From Apostichopus japonicus (taxonomy: Eukaryota > Echinodermata > Holothuroidea > Aspidochirotida > Stichopodidae), in assembly GCF_037975245.1 (NCBI RefSeq), contig NC_092565.1, positions 17,277,999-17,341,998 of the forward strand: a stretch of DNA of 64,000 bases. Reading direction: 5' to 3'. Under the pieces are notes generated by a model that saw only the letters and a list, made by a program, of their open reading frames with translations, was not told where the DNA came from and made no database searches. Made by a program: the position numbers and the translations under genes. Below, in pieces: positions 12,398-25,433 of the stretch. Each line of letters starts with the position of its first letter. Within the stretch, counting starts at the first letter, position 1.

Positions 12398-15300
12398 TCA
12401 CCACTGATTTGCTAAGCTATTCCCTGTAAACATGTCTGCAGTTGAAAATCCCATTTTAAATATGAAAGCTGACATTATGGGCAACAAAACCTCACTTGCA
12501 TCCCTAATTCTAAGAGGCTGAGGACCACAATCTGAAGAAGTGGCCTGTTGTGGTTCTGATTCAACTCTGCCAACCACCTCCTGGGTTTCATTTGCATTAT
12601 TATCATTCGTTTCCAGAACTTTTGCAGTGCTATCTGCAGTTGTCTGGGGTATCCCCTTACTTTTATTCCTCTCCATGACCATTTCGTTGGAGCCATCAAT
12701 GTTGGGACCATAATCGGTCCTTTTCCTGGGACCAGCTTCCTGTGATGTTAATGGATGTATTTTGAAATCTCCCTCTTCGTGACTTGGAGTGTTACTAGCA
12801 TGATTATCTAAGTGTCCTACTTGGTTCAGAGTAGTTATATCTCCACCCCTTTTGATGTCCCTTACACTGCAAGAAGGAATATCATCAGGCTCTTCAGATT
12901 TTAATTTGTCTTTTGTTTGCATTTCAGATATTCCTGAAGTTACCTTCTCTTCTTCTCGACATCTAACAAAATGTTCACCTTGTAACCCAACGCCGGGCGT
13001 TTCTACCATTTTATCATCTCTTGAATTTTTGACCAAACTGTAAGCTTTCTCATCGTCTTCCACCAATATTGTTGTGGTCTGCTGTCTGTTGTGATCAGTT
13101 GCCTCACTTTGACTAATATTTTCTGCATGTTTCTTTTTCCCTCTATCTCCTACATCTCTGGTTTGATTTTCAGGGATCCCTGTCATGGATGTGGCCTCCT
13201 TTCTTGGATTCGCTGTTGTAGACTGAGGTTGACTGGCTTCAAGCTTACTAGAATCCGATGAACTAGCCTCAGACATAAGGATATCCTCAGATTTACATAG
13301 AACAACGTCTGTGCTAGCTAGGCTTTTTGGGGAACTACTGCTAATATCGGCCTCCACCTTGATTTTGGAACTTTCACATCCACTGCCTAAGTCATTAGTA
13401 TCTGAGTAACCGTTGCTGCTGTTTCCCAACTGTACACAGTTCTCCTTCTTGGTAGAGACATCACTTCCTTTCTCTGGAGTTGACTTTGGTGTAAGACGAG
13501 GAGGTGATACTTTGTCTGTACATGTTTCCGAGGACCGTATCAGCTCTTTCACAGGCGATGATGGTGGTGTGACACGGCTGACTGGTAAGTTTCCTGATGG
13601 AGGTCTGGGTCTTATATTTTCAGCAGCCTCAGCATTCAGTCTCTTTGGAGTTGCACTTGGTGTACGACCAGGTGATCCATTCTCCGCACCTGTTTCTGAG
13701 GAGCTGGTAGTACTCTTCTGGCCTCGCACAGGCTGTGATTTTGGTGCAACAGGGCTTAACGAACTAACAGACTGTGGTCCTTGTGGAGTATTCTCTGATT
13801 TATCAAATTTTACAGTGCCTGCATCATGTTCAGTGCGGTTTCTGTTAGCTTGCTGCGGTGAGCGACCAATGTTACCTGCCATCCCCAGCTTTGATGCAGC
13901 AGTTGGTTCTTTCTGCTGCACCAGACTTGTGTTGTTCTGCTGTGGTTCTGAACCATATTCGCAGGTACTATGAGGTTTAGCAGTAGAATTGTTGAATGAT
14001 GTTTCCATACCAGGCATATTAACTGATGGATATGATGCTTTTATCTCATAGTTCCCCATTGATCTCTTTTGGTTTTTCTCTTCCTTCCTTGCGTGACCCT
14101 CACCGGTTGTTGCTCTTAGAGGTTCCTTCATCAGATCTCTGCTGGGATCTTTCATTCTGTTGTCAGGTGGTCTATGGGACTGTTGAGGTGGATGGCCCTG
14201 GACAGGCATCGGTTGCTTATTAACTGTCTTCATTCCATCACTGGTAAAATGTGTACCCGGGGATGTCCTTGTTGAATTATTCCACTTCTGCAATGCATCA
14301 CTTTGCTGTGATTCCAAAAATGAAATTAAATCATAAAGTTATTCTACTGGGAGATCATACAATTGACATATCCAGAAGAGAAAGCATTGTGGCAATGATG
14401 GCATTTTGTCAAAATGAAAAGGGGGAACTTAAAACTTCAAATATTTACTGAAGAAAGTTAAGCTACCATCACAACATTATCAACAAAGCACAACATAGAT
14501 TACAGAAGGTACCCCTCCACCTCTAGATGCCAGGAGAAATCTCCCCTCCCCCCACCTGCACAACATTGTAAGTTAAAATGTTTCTTTACATTTAGCTAAC
14601 TACTAAGAAATAGACACATTTCCAAAAAGGCTATCTGATCAAATTTTCTCCGTGCAACAAACTCACTAATATCCTTAGGAGTAAATTTAACCAACTTTTT
14701 TTCCTACAACAAAAATTGACATTGTATCAGTTATTGTTTGAACAGGGCATTTCTCTGTACAACTCAAAACAATACTATAAGTGCTAACTGAATGTAAAGC
14801 TATCAACATTTCACAACACAGATGACGGGATGAACCCTTCTCGAATAGCTAACAGTAAATCACATATTTAGGTGTTATTATTGTATTTTAGTCATATTTT
14901 TTCTATTTATTTTTCTATTATGTTTTATTATTTATATTTTTCTATACAATCTTAACTTTTATATCCTTTTTAACTTTTTCTACTTCTAACAAATTTTTTT
15001 ATCTTTTGCTGTAAAGCGCTTTAGAGCAATTTTTTTTTAATTGAATAAGGCGCTATATAAATCTTGTGTAATAATAATAATAATATTTCTTATCCGGTTT
15101 CTGTGATGTCCTTTCAAGTCAATTTTAATCAACAAAATACAATTTAAATATTCGACAGTAACTCACATCTTTCAGGTCAAGTTCCTGCCTTCGGTGTCCT
15201 TTCAAATTGTTTTCATAGTGATGATGTTTCTCAATGCTCTGAAAGAAATTTTCTTGATCTTGTTGGGATGATAACTGCCGATTTGAGCCAGCACCATCTT

Positions 15301-18300
15301 CTTGTGTAATCTAAACATAAAACATATTTATTTAGCTCAATTGTTCATAATAATTTTCACATCTATAGAGAAGCTCAACGTCGTCAACAATTTCTCAGTA
15401 CCAATTGCTAAGTCGCTATGAAGTTTTGATATCAATAAAACCAAATTCTTAGAAAGTACAGTAAACTCATTACAAATGCACTTATCCAATGTTTGCTGCT
15501 GAGGGTGGGGGGAACCATCAATGAAGGCAGGTTGTGCGGACATAATCTTTTGTGCTTCACAGTTTCACACATTAGCCACTGCTGGTCTGCTCAGATTATT
15601 TGGTTCAGATTGCTCAGATTGATCTGCTCAGATTGATTCAGCCTTGCTGCGAGAATCTTGCAGCTGCTGCTGCATTTATTTTACACATGGCCAACCCTAA
15701 GCTGTCAGGCAACTCTTTAGTATAGTTGACGTTTTACATTTGCCATTAGTATGTACGTGCAACCCTCAATGAAGCCTTCGTAAACTAGCAAGGAAACAAC
15801 TTTCTGTACTTCTCCTAAAGCCAAGTTACCTGACAGAAGAAGTTTAGAAGAGTGGTATTGCAACAACAAATAGAAACGTCTTCAACTGGCAGACTAAAGT
15901 CTCACGGTCAGCCTTGATCTGAAAGTAATCTCTACTTTATAAGCCATTTGACTAATTCGTTAGTAAATCCTCCACTTGCTGAAACCGTAGGTGCAGAAAT
16001 TTGCATGTGCAACTTTACTGCTCTAACAATGATGAGAACTTCCTAGCTATATTAAAACACCATTTGAAAGTCAATCCTATCCTAGACAGTAATATCCTCA
16101 GGACATGACAATGTGCCATTACAGCAAAGGTAACCAGAATGCAAAAATGCATTGTGGCTTTGATGATGTAACATGAGCAGTTTTCTTCATGAATCTAATG
16201 CAAGATATAGTGAGGGTGTACATGTTTACAAGGGTTTCATGATTTGACCTCTAATGACCCCAAACGACCATTGACCTCCACCAAAAACAATAGGCTTCTT
16301 GTACTCAATGTGGTACTTCTACACACCAAATATGAAATCGGTCTGACCTTCCCTTCTTGAGATATCGTGTTTACAAGCTGGGCGTCACAAACGCACTCAC
16401 ACACATACACACAAATGCATACATACATATGCCATCATGAATGCAAAGGTTACGATTATCATCTAAACCAAAAATGTTTATAACCAGAAAGTCAAATGGC
16501 TTTGTGATGTCCGGCCATATTTCATATGAGAATACGTAATGTAACACAGAATACAATATTTGACCCTGGCTAAATTCACATCAGCAAAGTTTCAACTTTG
16601 CCATCTGTTGACCTCTGACCTTCACAGAAATGGTGAGTCTACACACCAAGTATGAATTCATCCATCTCAAACTTTTCTTGAACTAAGAGTGTTATAAAGG
16701 TATAACATACGCACATATCACACATGACATCATCATTGCATAGATTCATTTTGTCGTAGGGGTGGGGGGTGGGGGGTGGGGGGTGGAAATAAATAAGAAA
16801 GTAGTCTTTACTGACAGTACCAGAGCCAGCTATGTGGTAACACAAAACTAGCACATGGCCTTTAAAATGGGTTTTTCAAAATGAGAGAGAAAACATGAAA
16901 TAGTTAAAAGGTTTGGCATTAACCCTCCTCCATCTTACCACCTTAATTTTTGAGACCACGTCAAGCCTTTCAATACTACAAAGTCTCGAAATTAAGTTTC
17001 CAAGGTTGGCTTGGGAAGGGTTTTTCTGATGCCACATTTCAACCATGCGAGCAGAACGATTGTCCAAAGCTTCAAGCTCATTCCTTTCTTCCCAAGTCAT
17101 ACCTGTTGAGAATAAACCAAGGATTAGAGTGTAACAAATATGTTTTGTTGTCATCTTCACCAAACTCAGAACCATATTGTCAATATGTAACAATTGTAAA
17201 ACGAAGGGCAAAATGGTCAATACAACTTCATTTGAAAAAGGCTCCTCCCCCTCCCTCTCTCCATGGATATAAATATTCCATATAATTTACTAAATTATTT
17301 TCTATTACTACACAGGTGCAATTGCTGCTTACACAGTTCAGAAAGCTTGAGTCAAAAATGTAATCCAGTTTGGAATCAATACAGCGAATGGATTCTCTCC
17401 AAGTTTAAGTGAAATCAGGATTGTTCTCAGGATTTTGCCCATTGGTCCCTATTCATTTATTGGGTATGTGAGGGTCTTAATACTATGATTAACTGTGCAC
17501 TCAAAAAAAAAAAGCCTTTTTATTCCAACTTTATAATCCTATGAGGTAGCCTAGAGGCTTATATGTAGGTTAGCAAGATGAATTGAAGCAACTGGTTGCA
17601 TTTCTAACTACATATGGGACATCTTACATCCCCCATGAGGTTGTATCAAGGAGCTAGCACAATGATTCATTAGACATCAAAGAAGCTACTTGTCCAAAGA
17701 TGCTACTGTATTTAACACATATCACTTTTTGCCCTTTAACCGACATTATGAAGCAATTTCTAGAGCTTACATCCATGGGCTAGCTGTGTCACTGGTGTGT
17801 TTTGGGTGACACACATGTAACATGCGTGCAGTGTACAGTACGGGAGGGATGGACGGTGTGCTATGTACCAGGGGAGCTCCCTACAACAGTGTGTGACCTA
17901 GCCTGTGAAACATTTGTACAGCTACCGTCAGAGAGTCCACAAGGTGCTATAAACTGGCAATACTTCTGACAAGTTAATGGTCACAAGTAATTCACCTACA
18001 AGCTTTATATGCTCAGTGAGTCTAACACAAAAGGAACGTCTACCCTGAAAGCATAGCAGACTTTAGAAGTCGGTTACACTTGTGGTGAATAAACACAACA
18101 AATTACATTACAATATACATAGAGATATCAACAACCAAGTCAGGCCCTGGGAACAACCATCTCATCATGCCCATTTATAGTGACTTTCAGTTTACGTTAC
18201 GTATATTATGTATATGAAATATCATTATTCTATATCTCATATCTTGCCTGCCACCCTGTATTGTCCCCAGCTCCCTCATTTCCCCCAAGGCTGCCCCCCC

Positions 18301-21300
18301 CAAACCCCCACTCATCAGGCCTGCTTTCTGAAAGATACCATTACAGAGATGACCTTGCAGTTACAAAATACAAAACAATATACCAAAACAATTAGCTAAG
18401 TTTTCCCAGTTGCGGCTCATACCAACATCTTGATCTAACAATTTGAGGGCGGCTCTCACACCAGCTGGCAAATCTGACACTGGAGTGTCTTCCGAGATCG
18501 ACCTCTGATTAGAGGGTGGTAGTTGGTTCTCTGAGATCCTGTGTGTGGTCTGACCCACAGGTGACCGGACAACAGGAGTAGGAGAGAGTAAGCTACCTGT
18601 GCCAAACAGAGGGCATTAAACACACAAAATTATCACAGAAAGGTACTGAAAATGTAATGACATCCATCAGCAAGAAATAATGAAGATTGTTTACGAGGAA
18701 AATGATATCGTTTGGTATCCTACAGTATGCGACTAAACCGAATGCAGAAGATCCAGGTTTTGCTAAACAATCTCTAGAAACCTCTTAATTGCTGAGCAAT
18801 ATTGAATTGCTCAATTATCCCCTGGAGAGGAGACAAAAATATTGCTCTGTGCCTATTTATTAAGCTTCCTTTTAAATAAACACTATACACTTCCAAGAAA
18901 CATGTGCCTTAGGTACCAAATTCATATGTGGGAACATGTGCTTAAATCTTTGACAACTCAAGGGAGGTATCTGTGCAAAAGTGTGATTATGACACACATT
19001 TGCCAGTTTTCAACCTTTGTGACACATTACTATGTACAGGTTTTACAATATGAAAGGAGTGGAAACCCCAAAATACAGGTTGACAACAGAATCTATGAAA
19101 ACATGTAGCAAGAAATCCAATTTGTGATAATGTGTGAACTAGCAAGAGTTTTCTGTGACACAGAATTCTCCATGTTGTCTATGTATTGAATTATTAATGA
19201 ATTAGATTCTCAGGTACAAATTTCTTTTCATGTGTAAAACCCACTGGTTTCCATATATTCACATGTTTTTAGGAAGACATGGAAAAAAAAGTTTTATCTG
19301 TGGAATTGGGCTCAATAAACACAGGTTTGCCAAGTGTATTCAAGTGTCTTTCATTTCTGTGTTACCTGACAGTGTAATTGTTAGGGTTTGGTGGCTTTCA
19401 ATGTTAATTTGACACTCAAATAATGCAACATTTCCGAGGGAAAAGGGGAAGTGCAATTTCTGTTTTTAAATTTATGGGTAGTTATATTTTTACCTTCTGA
19501 ATAGTAGTTCTAAGACATGGGTTCATCAATATTAATGATTTCTGTAGGTGTGTAACAGATAAACCAATCCCTCTAGTTATTAAAGCATATCGAGAGATAA
19601 CATTCAAACACTAGACTTGTGAGTTGTTTACTCAACTTTGTCCCAGTTTCACAACCAATGGTAGTGCAATATTGTTCTTTACTTGAATATTACTCTTACT
19701 GTACTTCATGATTACAGTAGTACACTGAATGAGAGAATAGAAATCATATAATAACTAGATCAGAGAATATAAATCATATTATTCCTGGGATATAATCCCA
19801 TTCTATCCAAGTTACAGGGGCATCATCTCATCCTATCCAAGTTAAAGGGACATCATCCCATTCTATCTAAGTTAAAGGGACATCATTCCATTCTATCCAA
19901 GTTAAAGGGAGGGACATCATTCCATTCTATCCAAGTTAAAGGGAGGGACATCATCCCATTCTATCCAAGTTACAGGGGCATCAACCCATTCTATCCAAGT
20001 TACAGGGGCATCATCCCATTCTATCCAAGTTAAAGGGACATCATCCCATTCTATCCAAGTTACAGGGGCATCATCCCATTCTATCCAGTTACAGGGACAT
20101 CATCCCATTCTATCCAAGTTAAAGGGACATCATCCCATTCTATCCAAGTTAAAGGGACATCATCCCATTCTATCCAAGTTAAAGGGACATCATCCCATTC
20201 TATCCAAGTTACAGGGGCATCATCCCATTCTATCCAAGTTAAAGGGACATCATCCCATTCTATCCAAGTTAAAGGGACATCATCCCATTCTATCCAAGTT
20301 AAAGGGACATCATCCCATTCTATCCAAGTTAAAGGGACATCATCCCATTCTATCCAAGTTAAAGGGACATCATCCCATTCTATCCAAGTTAAAGGGACAT
20401 CATCCCATTCTATCCAAGTTAAAGGGACATCATCCCATTCTATCCAAGTTAAAGGGACATCATCCCATTCTATCCAAGTTAAAGGGACTTTATCCCACTT
20501 TATCCAAGTTAAAGGGACATCATCCCATTCTATCCAAGTTAAAGGGACTTTATTGTACTTAAAAAACCAACCTTCTTTATCAGACTTCATCATCTCGAGA
20601 ATTTCAACAGGACCTATTTCCTCCAAGGCTTCTATAAGTTGGTCATACCATCCTGTCTTCCCTACTAAGCAGGAGCAAAGCTCTCTGTTGGCGCATACAT
20701 CACCTTCGTTGCGAGCATACTTTCTTATTCTTTGCTGCAAATAGGGAAGCAAAATTAACATGGTAACCATTGTGTTATTCTACAAGCAGAAATCTTCATG
20801 AACAGTTTACTTTGTCTTTGAAATAGCATCGACCACTTTTTAGGTTAATAGATCAGGCCCAAATGTCAGTAGACATGAATTTGCATAAAGTTACGTTTTA
20901 CACAGGATCTTCTTCAGAGGCTTACTGAAACTTTTAAAAACAGACTAAGGATACATCTAAAACACTCAGATGTACAGACAGCTGTTCAAGCAACAGTATG
21001 TGCTTTACCACCTGTAATCTTAGCATTGTTTTGAGCCATTCATACAATGACAATAAAATCGTTTACAGTAAGGGTGAATTAGGGACTTCTTTGGCATATG
21101 CTACAGCTAAATGCTACTGTAAGGCTTATTTTGATAGTTCCAGGTAACGGTAAGCCGGGCCTTACACTAATAACGTTGAACTGAGCATGAACAGGAAAGT
21201 CTTAATAAGTAATCTCCAAAAGAGGATATTTTGATAAGTTCCTCTTTATTAACTCTGAATATAACTTTAACTTGGGATGATTAAAATGCACAGGCCTGGC

Positions 21301-22671
21301 TCCATAATTTATATTTATAATCAGCATTAGGCTTATACAGAGCCCTCTGTTATACTTCTGTAGGCTTCGGGAGATAAACTTAAACTCCCCGATACGTCTT
21401 TAGGAGACACTTAAACCCCTGATTCTAAAATAAAAAATTACGACGCGATTCACAGGGCACACACTCTGCCCTTGAACCTGATTGGTCCAAACTTATGGCT
21501 AACCCCTCGCCCAACTCTCGATTGGTTGAGTGCCAACCCGATATGCAGTTGAGCACATGCAAATGGGCACTCAACCAATTTGAACCAGATTGGCTGTTTT
21601 CCAACCCCACAAACTGAATTATTTAATTCAAAACATCTGTATACGCTTCTAATAGCGTGTGATTCATAGCCTGCCACACCACAGAGCAAACCACCAAAAG
21701 GCGCGCCATGTGTGATGTCATAATAACAATAAGTAAACAATGTGTTAACACAAACTAGAATACGCTTCACACTACTATGAGTTATTATACTATACAAGAA
21801 GTACTGCCAGCGTTTTTACATAATGCTCAAAGTGCCACAGTCAATGCCACCTCAGAAGGATGTTTGATATCACTTTCCATTCATAATTCTTATCATTGGT
21901 CACAGATTTCTTGCAAGAAATTGTTCAAAAATAGGAAGAAACTGACAGGTTTATTCAAAATACTTGCTGATGATCAACCTAAGACTCTTGTAATACTGTG
22001 TGATATATTTATTCTGTAGATTTGACTTTTCAGTCGTTTAAAAGGCCAGGTAGTTATAAATGTTGTCAGCTAAGCACATGAGTGCACATCACTTCAAAGT
22101 ATTGTTTATACTGTGTCATTGTCTAAGAATTGTTTGGACTGTGAAAGCTTCAGCATCCCTTGGGCAGTGTAATTATAATTAATTCCAAGGGGAAAAGATT
22201 GGGCCTGCCAGTCACCCTAGATGAAGTGATCATGGTCGTAAGTAAGAGGAAAAGAGGAGTGAGATAGGCACGTAAAGGCACAGAGCGGTTTTGACGTAAC
22301 TGTGAGGAACGTATCAAAGGTACAAATCAAAGGGATTTGGCTTTTTTATTCAAAGCCATTAAACCAAATATTCCTAGAGGAAGACCAGTTGTCGCAAAAG
22401 TTTGAGTAAATGCTGTACAGTAAGCTACTCACGATAAAATCACTCTCACATACTCTGAAACTCCCAGAGTGTACTTGTAGGCAACATTAGTTTACCAAAC
22501 TATAAATTCAATAATAGAAAAAGCTGCACAGGTAAATACTCGTACCATATCTGCTGGTAAGCTGATACAAGGTAGCCTATCCAAAAGGTCTTCTGGGGAC
22601 ACCTTATTATGGAAATGAGAGTGAATCTCTCTTAACCTTTTTCTTCGTCTCTTATCCAAGATGTTGTCCAT
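12398..22671 (-). CDS. CARD and death-domain adaptor-like protein with long disordered tail
   Basis: Six coding exons, all with AG/GT borders and matching phases: 22671-22546, 20734-20572, 18596-18384, 17102-16939, 15310-15167, 14305-12398, giving 905 residues. The ATG at 22671 is preceded by an in-frame TAA within the same exon. Residues about 8-92 look like a CARD: basic first helix, then PEDLLDRLPC, then GWYDQLIEALEEIG, as in the RIG-I, MDA5 and MAVS group. Residues 139-222 look like a death domain: NWENLANCF with W160, MVEMW with W191, and GNLISRLCSIERLDVV, closest in style to MyD88/IRAK. The last 635 residues are rich in Ser, Pro, Thr, Gln and charged residues and look disordered. Near the C-terminus PQQAT (855-859) fits the TRAF-binding pattern PxQxT, and residues 876-890 form a short hydrophobic stretch. 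CARD then death domain is the order of CRADD/RAIDD; CARD plus long tail plus hydrophobic end recalls MAVS. A role in cytosolic immune or death signalling is inferred. Confidence 0.8.
14985..15085. repeat. Retroposon-like 3' tail in intron 5 of the CARD gene
   Basis: The sequence GTAAAGCGCTTTAGAGCA, then a T run, then AAGGCGCTATATAAATC and a run of AAT triplets, has the form of a retroposon 3' end with a microsatellite tail. Similar tails recur in many invertebrate genomes. The body of the element was not delimited. Confidence 0.45.
16225..16745. repeat. Dispersed repeat with two diverged units in intron 4
   Basis: Two related segments share the features TTGACCTC, CTACACACCAA(A/G)TATGAA, a TTCTTGA stretch, and a CA-rich run ending in CATCAT-type sequence. 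One covers about 16225-16440 and the other about 16600-16740. The first includes a short CA microsatellite. No coding capacity or termini could be defined. Confidence 0.55.
16741..16790. repeat. Short G-rich GGGGGGT tandem tract
   Basis: Four units of GGGGGGT or close variants stand near 16757-16784 in intron 4 of the CARD gene. The tract could form a G-quadruplex on the plus strand. Length polymorphism is expected. Confidence 0.6.
19785..20558 (-). repeat. 30-bp minisatellite adjoining a CARD exon
   Basis: About 25 tandem copies of a 30-bp unit (plus strand: CATCATCCCATTCTATCCAA then GTTAAAGGGA), with a few 33-bp variants at the distal end. The array begins about 14 bases into intron 2 of the CARD and death-domain gene. 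Read on the gene's strand and in its frame, the unit is open and encodes the decapeptide VPLTWIEWDD. Frame continuity runs from the exon through about 15 units to a stop at 20081-20083, created by a one-base deletion near 20086. Confidence 0.9.
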
Positions 22672-22699
22672 CTCTTCCTGAACCTGTTAAGGACCTGTA

Positions 22700-23930
22700 G
22701 GGAGATGCAGTATATTCTAATTAAAGTTAATTCTTTCTGAAGTCAGAATAGGGTACCGTAGGTGTGGAAAAGTGTATGATTTGTGTGCTCCATGCAAATT
22801 TACTTATAATAAAGACAAATTCTGGGTTAGCCATTTGGGGCACCCAAACGTTACAGGGGACCATCATAAACAGTATAAGATTCAATAGTTTCTCCTTATG
22901 TAAAAGGCAATGACTGCAATTTATAACCATTCCTTGACATTCGACAGGTGGGGGTACGGGGGAAACTTGATCAGTAAGACAAAAATGACATGTGTGCGAT
23001 ACTTAACACCAAAGAAAGTGTCTAGGAAACTTTCTTGGTCATATCTTTATGAATGCTTGTAACATTGTAAAAGGGCTTGTAGCCTAAAAAGTAGTAAGAA
23101 GTAAAGTAGTACAGCAGGCCTCAGAATGCAGGGGCTTTTTTGGGTACAAATGCTAGTGGATTCCCATGTTTGCCATGTGCAGAAAAATGGCACTTGCATT
23201 TTGCTGTTAGTAGATCCATATTTGCTTTGTATTAATTCATATAAATTCCCAGTTGGAATTTGATTTTAGCACGTAAATCTTTTTACACACTGGCATTTCT
23301 AGCAAGTGACTAAAATTGATCACGAACCTTTTTTTTTCATAGAATAAAGCTACAATTATCAATGTGACTTCCAAGCCTTGTCAATGAATGTCATTCCATA
23401 CAAAACCAACCTATTTTAATTTTTCTCCTCTTTTTGGCATAGATCTCAGATACATATTGATCTAATGCTGCAAATCTGTGGATAATGAATACAAAAAACA
23501 CTCATCATCATAACTGAGCTTTAGAGACCTACTGTACAGTGTGTACCACATAAGTATATACAGTAAGATGCACTTGAATGTTTACTGTATGCTACCCAAG
23601 TAATATTTAACAAAGGGAGACAGTTGTGATGCAATGACAGGAATCAACTAATGTGAGATATGTACTGTATGACTAAAAACAAATGTGTAGTCAAACATTG
23701 CTGTAAATTTGCAAATCTTTGTGCGATTCATCACTAGCATTAAATGTTTGTATGTAAGCTTACTTATATCAGCTAGACTGTTATTTATTGTGTCCAATAT
23801 ACAGTATATCAGAAGAAATATATATCTCCTTTCTAGTCAGATTTCTAGACCTTTCTTATACTGTATTTGTCACATTTTGCTTTAAATGAAATAAAATAAT
23901 TCAAGGTCATCCCCAATTAAGTGAAGGTCT
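22700..23930. other. Upstream flank of the CARD gene
   Basis: This should contain the promoter and any 5' untranslated exon of the minus-strand gene. I see no TATA-type core promoter I would defend. A possible short exon near 23420-23478 does not join in phase and is recorded among the rejected items. Confidence 0.35.
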
Positions 23931-23935
23931 TGTCT

Positions 23936-24175
23936 ATTGGCACGTTTAAGTGCCAATAACAACCGTTATTGTTACGTTAGCGTACCAATAAACATCGATA
24001 TTCGCACGAACATGCTCGTGCTTATAGACAGTGACTTTGCACACGTAGGCGTACCAATAAGGATTGTTATTCACAGGAATGTGTATGTGGGTATAGGTAG
24101 GCATGTAATGATTAGAAAAGCACTGCCAATAAACATTTATATTCGCACGAACGTGTTCGTACTGAGTAGGAGGGG
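23936..24175. repeat. Cluster of short palindromes and CCAATAA units
   Basis: A perfect 8-bp hairpin (ATTGGCAC, loop GTTTAA, GTGCCAAT) at 23936-23957 is followed by four spaced CCAATAA units. Two of these lead into ATTCGCACGAAC, each with its own small palindrome. The segment is bounded on the right by a C-rich tract. No target duplication was recognised, so the nature of the element is unknown. Confidence 0.6.
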
Positions 24176-24696
24176 AAGGTAAACCATGGCCCCAACACCA
24201 GTGTTGGGTGTGCACGGTCGATTTGCCTTCCCTTGCCCCCCCCCTGGCCCCCCTCAAGATTTTGGTCTATGAAAATTTGCTGATTCTCAAAAAATGGTTA
24301 TCTTTTTCAAAATCAATAGCCAAATCTGTAAAATATGAGAGAAATCAGAGATGTGATCAATTCTGGGAAAATTCAGAGAAATAATTAAAGATTTTGTTGG
24401 AATATTTCAGAAGAGATTTGTTGCAAACGGAATATGATGAATTTAATTCATCTACAGTAGTCGCTTGTTTGCTGCTACAACCGTTTTGGAATCCTTTATT
24501 ACAAAAATAGAAAAAGTATCCGCAGATATACTTTGAACATAACCCTGGATCCCCATAGTTATCAAATTCCTGTTCCATTGTCATGCACTGCTGTGTTATT
24601 GTCCATCGATGTCCTGTTCATCCCTCCCGGCAAACACATATCAGGACAGTTTATTGTTTACATCAACCACGAGCGCTGATTGGTCAAGTTATATGA

Positions 24697-24740
24697 GTGC
24701 GAATAGTCAATGTTATTCGCACGATTACGTTTGTGCGAAT
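24697..24740. repeat. Three alternating GTGCGAAT half-sites at exact 10-base spacing
   Basis: GTGCGAAT (24697-24704), its reverse complement ATTCGCAC (24715-24722) and GTGCGAAT again (24733-24740) are separated by exactly ten bases each. The middle site can therefore pair with either neighbour. The same octamer core occurs in the palindrome cluster 700 bp upstream. Confidence 0.7.
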
Positions 24741-25433
24741 AGCCACAAAGTTAAGTGAATTCCAGAATCCAGAAATATATAAATGAGAAGCACAACCATC
24801 TAACATTAGGCCTAGCCAAAGCATTGAATAGTCAGTGCTATATTGTCTAAAATCCAAATAGCAGGCCAGACAGGCTAAAAGTTAGTGATAGGCCTATATA
24901 AATACAGATTTCATTGACTCAATCACTGAATTAATACTGTGTGGTGTGTGCATGTTCACAAACCAATGATTTTATGTTAGGCTTGCTACAACAAAGTGCA
25001 TAGGTTACCTTTTTTCATTATACAGGGCTATCTGCAACTTAGGCTTGGCTTAGTGTAACTTCTGTAAGGGCCTAACATTACCTGTTTCGAGAAATACATA
25101 ACCTGTTACCTTTGTGTGTATTTTGATTCTTTCAAGGTTACTGATGTTCAAAGGATGTACTTGAAAAATCTGTCGAGCTACTGTCGCATTTCCTTAAATT
25201 TACTTCTGATACTGGTAAGGAACTAGGGCCTAACAGCGGCATAACGCTACTTCATTTTGCGTTACACAATTTTCCTATAATTGTCCGCACATTGCACAAT
25301 TACAGTCCGTTTGACACAAGAATCATGCCTACTGTAGGCTAGGCCAAAACTTATTGTAGTTACTTGCCTACCGAAGCGTTATGAATTCAATTATCATATG
25401 TTACGAGAACCAACTAATTAAGACTGGTTTCTA

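Noticed and set aside
13413-13973. Plus-strand open frame of 186 codons
   Set aside because: It is the complement of the low-complexity tail exon of the minus-strand CARD gene, which has confirmed splice phase and composition.
21479-21600. Four GATTGG/CCAATC boxes in about 120 bp, promoter-like
   Set aside because: They lie inside intron 1 of the CARD gene with no adjacent exon on either strand; not enough to call an alternative promoter.
23420-23478. Possible upstream exon of the CARD gene (minus) with a basic KKRRKIKI stretch
   Set aside because: It has an acceptor-like and a donor-like border, but its only open frame ends in phase 1 and cannot join the next exon in frame.
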